Positions 10,943-21,155 of a DNA stretch of 64,000 bases are shown piece after piece. This DNA is from Trogon surrucura (Eukaryota; Chordata; Aves; Trogoniformes; Trogonidae). The notes under the pieces were generated by a model, which saw nothing but the letters and a program-made list of their open reading frames with translations, ran no database searches and was not told the origin of the DNA. The stretch lies in assembly GCA_020746105.1 (NCBI GenBank), contig CM036634.1:2859556-2923555 (forward strand), read 5' to 3'. Made by a program: the position numbers and the translations under genes. Position 1 is the first letter of the stretch; each line of letters starts with the position of its first letter.

Positions 10943-12773
10943 AGTGGTTAACAGCAGCTTAGTGCTCTGGAGTGGATGCTGGGGCTGGATGTTTAACCTT
11001 CGGGTTATGGCCAAACCATGGTGGGAATCCAGTGAGGCCTTAAGAGATGTCGCATCTCACAAGGGAAAACTCACTGAAGATTTCTGGTGGGGTCCAGCTT
11101 AAACTGAACAGATCTGAGCTGCTATGGTTGACGAGCTCTTGGGTTTTTCCACGAGAATCTGTGCTGTCCAAACCAACGCAATTCCCAGTTCGGGCATGGA
11201 GAGTGTGGCTCAAGCTCAGCTGTAGCAGATGTCTTGTTCTGGCCTCAGATGTCTTGTGGCTGGCCTCAGCCTTCCTAGGGTGGTGGTGCTCACTGGCATT
11301 TGGTGTAAGTAATCCATTTCTCTGCCTCTAGGACACAAACCATCTTGATGATAGAGATATTTCTTTATAAAAGAGAAAACAATGAAAAAAAAATTCCCAA
11401 ATTTTATTTCTCTTTCATTTGCTTACAGTTTGTACTGCGTTCCAGTACGGGCAAGTATTGCAACATGCTCAAATCCCATTTAGATAAATGTTTTTTGGAG
11501 CTGATCTATGGAAACAGTTGAGATGATAGTGTGTAAGATTACAGATAATTGTTCTGTGAATAAAGTGTTGCGATTGTGAATGGACATTTCTAAAGCAAGA
11601 GCAACGAGCACACAGAAGAGTAGCAGAGTATAGATAGCCTTTGGCTAACTGCTTATTGCTCCTGCTCTTTATAAGAATTTTAAAAGGCCACTGTCATCAA
11701 GTAATTTTTCTTCTACTCCGCTGTAGCTTCTTTAAGACCCTAGAAATTATTCTATTTGCCCTTTTACTCTGGACAAACAGCAGTTTCTTTTTCTTGGCTT
11801 AACATTCCATCGCCTTGTTCGGTGTTTTTGCTTTAAATTCCATATTATGCCAGTGCTAGCTAGCATCAGTCCAAGAGGAAGAAATTTCTGAAAGTGTGAT
11901 TAATCTGTCCAACATATGACCTTGAAAGCTGAGCAAGTGAAAATGAAATATTGATTATTAAAGGTGAGGTCTATGGTTTGGAAAGAAACTTTATGTTGGT
12001 GTGGTAAGAGAGATCAGTGAATTCGTATGCTGAGAGAAATTATTTGTATGAAAGAAGAGCCCTTGTGCTCATTTAATGAGGAAATATGTGTCATTCCATT
12101 CCGTGTTTTATGAGAACACGCTGCTGTTGAAAGACAACCCTGTAAAAGTCCTACAGTGTAATATCCTAAACTTACCCTGTACCTCAGGGCAAAACGCAGT
12201 CTGGAATTACACATTTTCCTTCACGCCAATAGTACAGCTGGCTGGGGCTGAGGATGTTGCCCAGACTCTAAAAAGCAAGTGGAAGAAGCGTTGTCCTGCT
12301 GCTTTTCAGCCCCTGCATGCGGTTGTCCAGCAGGAGAATGAGTCTCTGAGAGGAACACGGCCCGTGCCCGCCGTCGCCTTCCCGCGCAGCCCTGATCTTC
12401 TCCAGAGCCCGTGTCGTGCCAGGAGAAGGAGATCCCTGGCGAAGGAGAACCCTGCGTCGCAAAGCCACTGGGATGGTTTCCAGTCCTCTCTTTGCGGTTC
12501 AGCTTTAGTACCAAATGTGCCTGAAAACCCGCTGTTCTAGGTCAGGGGGGAGAGGCAGCCGGTTGTTTGTTCAGAGGGTACGGTGGGCCACGACTGTGTT
12601 AAAAAATACCGACGGATTTCAGACTGTGTGCATTTTTCAGTTCTCGTTTCAAGACAAGGCCAGCCCGGGCTGTGCCCGTGCAGTGTGATACGTGCCCAGC
12701 GGTGTGGCACAGGGTCAGAGAGCTTTCCTCACTGCAGGGAGCAGCTTGTGATTTCCCAAAGCCCAAGCAGGCG
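10943..12773. other. Non-coding stretch, nothing recognised
   Basis: No exon or recent repeat identified. A small imperfect duplication of CAGATGTCTTGT occurs around 11225-11260. A short GC-rich patch with about a dozen CpGs lies at 12356-12462, giving overlapping open frames on both strands (for example 12076-12540, plus) that have no recognisable domain. Confidence 0.6.
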
Positions 12774-12838
12774 ATTTTTCTCTCTTTTTATCTCTCTCTT
12801 TTTTCTTTTTTTTTCCTTTTTTTTTTCCCCCCTTTCCG
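12774..12838. repeat. Polypyrimidine tract
   Basis: About 65 bp made almost only of T and C (TTTTTCTCTCTTTTTATCTC and similar). It is low complexity and could act as the pyrimidine tract of a splice acceptor, but no convincing exon follows. Confidence 0.85.
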
Positions 12839-13020
12839 CCTGGGAAGGATGCAGCATCACAGACCTTGTCACCCAGAGCTTAGAGGACAGCAACCATATG
12901 CCTTCCGACCTCCCCTTGCTTTTCTAGGAAAGATTCAGCCTGCTGGGCATTTTCTATCAGAATCGTTAAGAGCCAAGGCTGGGATGTGGCCCAGGCTGGC
13001 GTTGCTCTGGTGCTGTGCAC

Positions 13021-13120
13021 GGATGAGGGAAGGGGGGAGGGCGAGAAGGGGAGCCGTGGCAGGGGGAGGAGGGTGAGGAGACCGGGCTGCCAAAGAGGAG
13101 GAGGAGGAGGGATGGAAGAG
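13021..13120. repeat. Purine-rich, G-rich tract
   Basis: A run of GGGA, GAGG and GGAGGA elements makes this about 100-bp stretch strongly purine-biased on the plus strand, with several runs of four to six G. It is low complexity. Loops between G runs are partly longer than the usual G-quadruplex limit. Confidence 0.75.
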
Positions 13121-13326
13121 AGGCGAGATTGGCATCTTCATGTGCATGAGGCTGGCCAGCGTCAGGACAGCTTGATGAGCCCGCGGGCTGCTATCTCTCG
13201 CAGTCGTTCTGATTGCAGTGATGGGCTTGTCTGGTGGCTTGGACACCAGCTTTCATTATCATGCTCTGCAACATTTGCAGTGGCAGGGAAAGAAGGGAAT
13301 GGAGGAGGTAAAGAAGCCCTGGAGTT

Positions 13327-13347
13327 ACACACACACACACACACACA
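13327..13347. repeat. (AC)n microsatellite
   Basis: About ten uninterrupted AC dinucleotides. Length is likely polymorphic. Confidence 0.95.
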
Positions 13348-15767
13348 AATCGGAGACAGGAAAGGGAGAGAAACAGCTTTGGCTCCAGGCTATTGATTTT
13401 GTTTCGTGACACTTGCTCATTTCCCACTTAGTGTGCTTCTCTGCTGTTGTACCTTCCCGGTATGGCTGCAGTGGCTCTCCATAAAAGAATAGTGAACCCA
13501 AAGTGGTAGGGGCTGAGCAACTGATGGGCTGACCCATTGATTTGAAGCCCTTCTGGAAACAACCGTGCATGCTTGCAGCAGCACACGAACGCTCCAATAC
13601 ACCTCCTCTCGCCGAGGAGACCCACTTCTGCGTGCTTTTCTCACAGATGGGCACCCGCATCCTCTTCGTGTGTCAGTGCTTAGGCTCCTTACATGGTGTT
13701 CTAAATACTCAGACTCGCCATTTCTCCTCCAGCCTCTTCAACAGTCTTGTCTTACTGTCTAAAGGAATCTGGAGGTGGAGGTATCAGAAATGTCTTCCTG
13801 GAAAAGAGATGCTTTTTTGGAGGCCTAGCCTCCACTGTCACTCTATAACTGCTAAAGCAAGGGCTCTAACCTCGGTTGCACTCTAGCCAAAAATACTGCA
13901 ACAGTAGTACTGCACAGGCAGCATCAGACTGTTGTTGTTTCCTGTTACCTCAGTTGCAACTTTATTCCCTGTAAACTGTGGGCATCGCTGCTCAAGTCGT
14001 ATGTGCCGGTTGTGGCAACAGCAGTTTTGATCTTTGCCACTTTTAGAACGTAACCAACTGCCTGACCCCAGGGGAAGGGAAAGAAACTGCTGTCAGGAGA
14101 AAAGAGTTGAGCGAACCGGGACTGTCACCGAATGCCGGCAAGACTTTGCGGTAAAATCGCATGACTCTGCTGTGGCTGCCAGGACGGTGTGTCTTCTGAG
14201 GATCTCAGGGATTATGGGATGATTACCTTCACACCAGCACCAGAAACTCTGGGGGCGTGAAGGAGATCTGCTCACCTAATGCTACTTTGCTGTTAGCATC
14301 ATTTTCCTTTATTTAGCTGCTTCTGCTAGAGCTTCTCCAGTCCACAGGTTGGAAGTTTAGTTCAGCTCTGAGAGTAGAAAGGAGCTTTGGAGTTAATGTC
14401 GTTTCTTGGTTACTCTCTCCCTTTCTGTCCCAGACACACACGTGTGCACAAACATACCCGTACTCCCTATCACACACACATACGTGCACCGTCAGTTCTC
14501 CCCAGCTTTGTGTCTGGGGATGTTGGAATGCCATGGCTGGCGGGAGCTACTAACTGGATTAGCTGGTAAATCCATCTGGGGCTCCCAGTGGGAGGGATGG
14601 ACAGGTTCAAGATGAATAACGGCTTGTCTGAAGCAGCAAAATGGATTATTTTATGAAAAAGGAAGGGAGAAAATACCCGTTTTCTCCTTGTGGACTTTGA
14701 CCTGAGACGAAGAGGAGTGATTTCAAGAAGGTGAGGAAAGAAGAGATGCTTTTTGTGTTGCTAAATAGGGTTGTCCGTCCTTTTTCAGTGTATTTAACTG
14801 CCTCTCGTCTTCCTATTAAACTGTTCCTTTATTTCCTAAATCTTCATTGGGAGTTTGAGACCATAAGGGGGGCAAGGCAGCTCCCCACGGGTTCCTTAGT
14901 GACATGATGAGAGGAATTATTTTTTTTTTGTTCCTCCTTGCCCTTCTTTTGTTGTGCAAGATGTAAACCCCTTCCAGAACCGTGCCTTGGTGCTGACCCT
15001 CAGGACTCGCGTCGGAGCTGACGCCGCGGGGTTTCGCAGCGTGCTTCGCTGTCCGGCTCTGGGGCTGAGGTTTGACATTGACTGATGGAGTGAAAACAGT
15101 CGCTTGTTTAATAAGAGCTGTGCTGAGACCAGACAGCTTCGTCTGGGATTCAGCAACAACTGTACTTGAGATTTACCTGTGCAAAGTAAGCAAACCAGCA
15201 GAAAATGAGGTGCTGGCAAGAGGGAGGAGCCTCTTCCTATTGATACACTGGAGCAGAGTTGCATTTGCTGGTTATTGCTTAGATAAGTGGCTGAGGAAAT
15301 AAAAATAACTTTTCCTCCCCCTGCCCTCATCCTCTTGCATCATGTTTCCTACACAAAGCCAAATACATTGAAATGAGAGGGGAAGAGCCTTTCCTTTTCC
15401 TCTCTGGTTGCCTTATCGATACGCGGTGTTGCCAGTTGTGTTGCAGGCTTCAAGATGTGTAGTGGGCAAGTGTGTGCTCTGCAGGGAGGCGCCAGCTTCT
15501 CAAGGCGCTTGATCTTGAGAAGAGCTCAGAACCTCTGTTTCTTTTTTTTTGGTCTTTAGATGTTTTGTGCGGGTTTTTTATGTTCACTTGTTTGGATTTT
15601 TTTAACTAAATTTTTTAAGAATAAGGTCACATTTGCAGGGGAGAATGCTTTTGAAAGAGCGACTGTGCTCCAGCCAAAATTTCTTAGTGTATTTCAGCTA
15701 CAGTGATTTTTTAATGACTTCCAAGGGTCTGGTTTGGGACTAGTGCTGTGAGGATGAGCACACATCA
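13348..15767. other. Non-coding stretch; short CpG cluster at 15008-15055
   Basis: No gene recognised. CA/CGTG-rich low-complexity patches occur at 14434-14490. Ten CpGs fall within 48 bp at 15008-15055, a very local cluster without an obvious promoter. Open frames such as 14917-15330 (minus) have no domain support. Confidence 0.55.
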
Positions 15768-15875
15768 AGGTTCAAGGCCTGGTTCTGCCTCAGATTTCTG
15801 TAGTCTTGGATAAAGCGCTTAGTGCATCAGTTCTGCCATCTCTAAAATGCAGAAAATGGTATCTGGTTTAGGTAA
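15768..15875 (+). mobile_element. MIR SINE relic
   Basis: The sequence follows the MIR core: GGTTC-AAGGCCTGGTTCTGCC (in outline), then TAGTCTTGGATAAAGCGCTTAG matching the CTTGGGCAAGTYACTTA block, and CATCTCTAAAATGCAGAAAATGG matching CATCTGTAAAATGGGGATAATGG. The order and spacing are right, with substantial divergence. Fossil, immobile copy in plus orientation. Confidence 0.75.
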
Positions 15876-18005
15876 CACAAGACTGGTGTCATCTCATGAC
15901 GTTCACCTCAATCTTTAGTGAAGTAACAGGAACTGCTGTAACTTCAGTGTATCGTTCTTTACCGTGAGCTTTTGGTCTGGTTCTTCTGTTCCCTCTTCCA
16001 GAGGGTTCCCTCCTGCAGTCTGTGCTTCTCCAAGGCCCGTGTAAGTTGGTGGCTGAATACCTAGGAAGGGAAGATAAAGAGCATCATCTCTTCCAAAAAT
16101 GTTCAGGCGTGGTTTCAGCAACCTGAATTACCTAGCTAAGCATCCCAACTGATGGTGCTGGGCTGGGATGGAAACAAAGAGCCTTGTCTCCAGAATGGGA
16201 GCAGACACAAAGACAGGTTCTTTGCTGAGCGTGTTCGTTACACCTTTGGTGCAAGTGCTAATCGTTTTTGACTGTTTCTAGGACTACGTGGTCCCATCGG
16301 TGCCCTACAGCCTCTGCTGCTGGAGCCTGAGTAATAAATAGCCAGACTATTTCGTCCTCCCAGCCACACCGTTCCTCATACCCCATCCTTGCAGCTGTGG
16401 TGCATTAGGGCAACAGTGAGATTTCCCGCTTCAGCCTGTATCCTAAAAACACACACATAGCTTAGGAAAAGACGGTCGCATATACGCTTTGTATGTAGGC
16501 TGTGAGGTTCGAGGCTGTAGTAAGAGAAATTCTTTGTGATAAGGGGTTGCAAGCCAATCTGGAAAACATGACCAAATTACCAGGGACTGATCTAGAGAGT
16601 CTTCAGCACCCTCTGAAAACCACTGTCCTTGAGATTCTTCTGCCTTCTCGTTTTATGACTGCAGCCTGCCGTGACATCCAGCCTTGCACGCAGCCTCCCG
16701 TCCTGGCGTATGCGACACCGTCACCCCCAGACCTTAAGGTAGGAGCTTGTTTTTCATCCCGACGTGTTAATGACACAGTATTGCGTCCAGAGAGAAGCCG
16801 CCTTTAAAAGAAAGTGGTGCAACACCCGGCGGCTCAGATTGCTCCAGTGTTGTAAGAGGGGTTGAGGGGTGCTGGGGTGACGTCCTGCGGGACCCCTTCC
16901 TTTGATGCTGGGCTGGCTCCGCACAAAGCACAGCTTGCAGAGCCCGGAGACAGCTGCAGAGGAGACCTCTGGCCAAAAGTATGCATGAAAGCTCCTATGT
17001 TCTTTGTAGATTCTTAGGACCGAGAAATATAATTAACAACAGTAATAACAACAGCAACAATAATACAAATAATTCTGGTGCTGTTAAGCTGTGACCTGAA
17101 AAACAGAATAGCTGATGAGAAGTCGTGGGTCTGATCTCTCCCCCTCCTCCTGCTTCTCCTCCACCCACGTCTCTATGCTTATTTCTCTCTTTCTTATTTT
17201 TCTTTTCTTTCTAATATTTTTTTTTTTTCTGCTCTGGACATATCCTTGAATCCTGGCCATTCCCCCAGCTTATGGGATTCCCATTATACACGCTTGATAT
17301 TTAACAGCTTTGGCGTCTTCCATAGCTGGGAGTGAAAAGAGAAAAAACAGCTCGAAAATGTAATGGAGCAAAATCTGCATACTGAGCCCTGGTTCCACGT
17401 CCCTTTACACTGTTTACTTAGATCTTAAAAGCTACGAGCTGTGGCATCTACTCAGACTTCATCAGCCCATCCTGCCCTGACGCTGGCCTTGGAGACACTG
17501 CCAGCTCCACGGTCCCCTCTGCAGCCACCTCGTTAGACCAGGAGGATTTTGTGGTTCCCGTGGCCGCCCCAGCCCTTTTCCAGTCTCCTCTCTCCAGCAG
17601 CGGGAGGGGGCCAGGGGCGCTGCTTGGGCGTTTGTGGGGACACCGTATGTTCTCTTCCATCAGAAATCCCGATTACGCCCAAGAGCTACATTTCCCCCGA
17701 CGTGAATATATACGGCGTTTGCTCTGTAAGCTGTCGTGCATCTTTGTCGCGAGGCAAGATGTTGGTGTGCTCCGTGCTGTGCAAAATGAGCCGAGGGGGT
17801 GATCCTTCTGCCAGGAGATCCTGACCACTGCTCGTAATTGCACATACACACGTGTTTTAAAATCCTTGTCATCGTCTTTGTGTCAGAGAGAATGTTACAC
17901 CACAAGCGAGGGGAGTAGTTCAGTATGAATTAAGTCTTTTACAAGAGTAGGTAAAACACCGTACCCGAAATCCTGCCTCCTTACATGCCAGCCTGGTTCT
18001 GCTGC
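15876..18005. other. Non-coding stretch, nothing firm recognised
   Basis: An AAC/AAT-rich low-complexity patch lies at about 17030-17074 and a pyrimidine-rich one at 17137-17230. A CpG-rich patch at about 17540-17770 carries overlapping open frames on both strands without domains. A short acceptor-like sequence before 16282 was considered and rejected as an exon. Confidence 0.55.
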
Positions 18006-18065
18006 CATAAGGAATGTCATAAGGAATGTCATAAGGAATGTCTAGAGGAATTCCATAAGGAATGT
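18006..18065. repeat. 12-bp minisatellite (CATAAGGAATGT)n
   Basis: Three perfect head-to-tail copies of CATAAGGAATGT (18006-18041), a variant 12-mer, then a fourth perfect copy (18054-18065). Because the period is a multiple of three the minus strand reads as repeated DIPY residues, but this lies in an unsupported open frame. Confidence 0.92.
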
Positions 18066-20594
18066 CTAGAAATGCCCACACCTCTGAGCTTCTCTCAGTG
18101 AAAAAAGAGTTGGGGTCAAGTGGACCTGATGTCATGAGCAAAGCGGTAGCTGTCCCCAGCCTTCTCTCCCACTGCCTTTGTGGTTTTCTTTATTATTTTT
18201 TTTCTGGGTTTTTTTTTTCCTCTCTCTTTCCTTCTTTCTCTATTTCTGTTTTTCTTGTTTCTCCCAGTGGATGTGAGTTTTGTGGACATCAAAGGATCAG
18301 CAGAGCATTCACAGTGACCTGTCTGTGGTGGTAGAACCGGAAAAGCGTCTTAGGGGTATTTTGACAGTTCGTTTGATCTCCTTCCTTTACCTGTCTACAA
18401 TTTGGAAGTCAAAGTCTGAGCATTGTAGTGTCGCTTCCTGCAAGTCGGTGGGGACAGTCAGACACTTCGTGTACCTGGTCCTAGGTGTTTATTTTATGAT
18501 AAGATAAATTGCCCCATTTACCAAGGCTATAAAGAAAAAATAAGGGAATTAGCCCATGTTTTAGACACCTAAGTTAGGTCTGACTCATCCCATACTTTAG
18601 CTTCCAGTTTCTTTAGCAGCTTTGAAAATCTCTACAAGAGCTTCTCCCAATGAAGCACCTTCTTTTCTGTCTTCCAGCGTCTGTCTGTCCTGTTCCCAAA
18701 TTTTACACCTGAGGGAAGTCAAGCATTTCTTTTTCAGTGCAAGAGCCAAGAGATTTTTCACCTAAGCTATCGGTGACACATTTAAAGCTCCTGAAAGCAA
18801 ATACAATTATGACCCAGTGGTTTGTTACCAAATGGGAGCCATCGCTACAAGTTACCAGTGAGGCTTTAATTTTTGTAGTGTGAAAGATTTTATGTGGTTT
18901 GTGACAACATCTGCAATTTTATTAAACAGATTAAAAGTGCGTGAGCATCAGGATGTGAGACAGCTGCTAACTGATGGGTATTAACAACAAAGTTCCCTTG
19001 GAATGATCCATGGCTGAGCTTGGGGAGGTGGTTTTGATTCTTTATGAGTATCCTCTGTGGTTCTTGCTGTACATCCACTTGGCCTTTGTTCTTTATCTCT
19101 GACCCAGCAGCACAGAAGGAAATTATCCTCTCTGACACAATTTTCTCAGCTGACTGACTCCATAGAAATGTCTCAGAAGTGGAAATTTTGCTCTGCTTTC
19201 CCAAACGGTTTTTTACCTTTCACATTGAGGGAGAAGCCCTGGTTGAAGCCCTTTTCACCTGGGAAGAAACTTCGCTGCAGCATGCTTGTCTTTGGGTCTT
19301 GCTGAGCTGTAGACTTGGCTTTTAATGTTTGTTTCATGCCCTGCCCAAGAGTTGTGGCCTCGGGAAAGGCTTGCTTCCCTCAGTTTGGCACTCACCTATT
19401 GGAAAAGCCATTGCAGACCCTAGCTGTCGAGGCAGGAAGATCAAGATCTCTGAAGTTGACTCTTCTCACAGGACAGCTCTGCCCATCAGCCTGTTAAATG
19501 ACTGAGGGCAGCTTCCTGATTGAACCTCCTCTCCAATGGCACCATGAAAGAGCAGCAACAAATATGTACCGAAGTTCTTTCACACAAGCTGCAACTGGAG
19601 ACCACTGTCCACTGGGACTGGAGAACCAGGTAAAACTACTGATTTCCAAACTGGAAGTAGGGTGACAATTGGACTTGCTGTGCTCTCTCTCCCCTTTCCT
19701 TAGTTGCACCTTTCAGTTTGGTAGATGTTCACATATTTATCACTCCGTGTACAAGCAGGTCAGCATATTCTTCAAGGGCCATTATCCGGCTGCTCCCTGC
19801 AGCGTTAGGTACACAGCGGGGAGTTGCATCAAGGAAATGCATTAAGGCGAATCAGCAAGAGAGAAGGGTACCTCTGGGCCAACTCCCCGCTTCTCAATTA
19901 TTTATACTTCATAATTTCCAGCAAATCACTGGCTGTTTATTGGTGCTCATCTATAATTGAAGAGTTTCCTAGATCACTGGCCAGCTTTGCTTAAGATGTA
20001 GCTGGTCGTGCTTTTGAAAGCTGTTACGAAAACCCCAGAGGGAAAGGCAGGGTCTCAGGAGTGGCTGGTCATCCATTGAGGATACACCCTTTTAATTTTT
20101 GGCTTTTGTGGGCGCCTGGGACTGGTAGGTTTCCAGCGTGTGGTTTACCATCTCCGTTTGACCACACCACATCACATAGGGGCTGCGTGCTACAGCGCCG
20201 AGGTGACCCCAACCGGGAAGTATTTCAAGGGCTTCTGGCTTTTCAAGCCCTTGCTTGTACAGTCACTGTGCTGCTTGTTCCACACACACCAAAAAAAAAA
20301 AAAAGTGGGAGGTTCTGATGCTCCTGGAATTCTTCAAGAGGCCCTGAAAAAAGGGAATTACTGTTCTGAATTGAGATGAAAAGCCAAAGCCTTGAAAATT
20401 TTTGAAAGCGTAGAATCCAAAAGGAAAAAACATCAGGTGCACACTTACACAGGGGACAGAGTTGGCTTTGCAACCTTTGGATGGCTCCATCGTCAGCCCT
20501 GGTTGGCCTTACTCCAGTAACATTTTGACTTCGTTTCTCTCTTTTAATCTCAAACCAAAATTATTTTGGCTGAAGCATTTCAAGTTTTCTGTTT
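18066..20594. other. Non-coding stretch with pyrimidine tract 18183-18267
   Basis: The T/C-rich tract at 18183-18267 ends in CTCCCAG and looks like a strong splice acceptor, but the sequence that follows has no clear donor or familiar coding sense. An A14 run lies at 20291-20304. No RNA gene or recent transposon was recognised. Confidence 0.55.
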
Positions 20595-20766
20595 AGAAAC
20601 ACTGTAACGGGCTGTTTTGAATTTTTTTTTTTTTCCTGGTGTTGTTTTCAAATTGAAAAAAAATAATCTGGAACCAGCCCTTTCAGTGTGAACAACTTCA
20701 CATTTGAGCAACTAGGAAATTCTAATGAAAAAATGTTTTGTTGAAATGTTCCCAACCAGCTCTATC
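20595..20766. mobile_element. Old sauropsid interspersed repeat, one terminus
   Basis: The stretch contains GAAATTCTAATGAAAAAATG and ends with GAAATGTTCCCAACCAGCTC, closely resembling the terminus (…TTTCCCAACCAGCTCTA) of an old repeat that I recall as common in turtle, crocodile and bird DNA, whose opposite end reads GAGCTGGTTGGAAA. That inverted arrangement would suit a non-autonomous DNA transposon. Only one end is seen here. The family name is not certain. Confidence 0.42.
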
Positions 20767-21131
20767 CATCACTTCCTTTCACTACTACCCAATAAAAATA
20801 GCTCCCACATACCACTGCAGTCAGGAGTGCCATGTTACAGAAGAAGAAATAACTACGCCAACAAAATGACTCGCATTCCAAAGATAATATATAAGGTAGG
20901 GCCTGGCCGACTGGTTGAATTCAAATTGGAACCAGCCTCAGCCTTCCTGCCTGAAACAAAATGATCACAAAATATGATCTGTTGTTGTTTTTTGATGTTT
21001 GCTCGTTTTATTTTCACGCACTTCCATTTGCCATCCACCTTCTGACTTAGTGGAGACTGCTGTCCCTCCTCATTTTTAACCTGACTGGTTCCAAAGAGTG
21101 TTTATCAATATGGTGATAGGCGCTTTTTTTA
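20767..21131. other. Non-coding stretch, nothing recognised
   Basis: AT-rich single-copy sequence between the old repeat and the TA microsatellite. No gene or regulatory motif stands out. Confidence 0.55.
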
Positions 21132-21155
21132 ATATATATATATATATATATATAT
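21132..21155. repeat. (AT)n microsatellite
   Basis: Twelve uninterrupted AT units following a T run. Likely length-polymorphic. Confidence 0.95.

Noticed and set aside
16282..16341. Short terminal exon (acceptor TTTCTAG, about 19 codons, stop next to AATAAA)
   Set aside because: The acceptor is weak, the peptide is unrecognised, and AATAAA overlaps the stop with no downstream GT-rich support.
16597..16617. REST/NRSF (RE1) site starting TTCAGCACC
   Set aside because: Only the left half-site matches. The GGACAGCGCC half is absent at either canonical or extended spacing.
17551..17802. Exon after TTCTCTTCCATCAG near 17669
   Set aside because: Two frames and the opposite strand are all open because of local GC content. 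No donor of good quality in phase and no known protein.
18268..18334. Exon after the long pyrimidine tract ending CTCCCAG
   Set aside because: The tract is low-complexity DNA, no clear donor follows, and the frame soon stops without a recognisable sequence.
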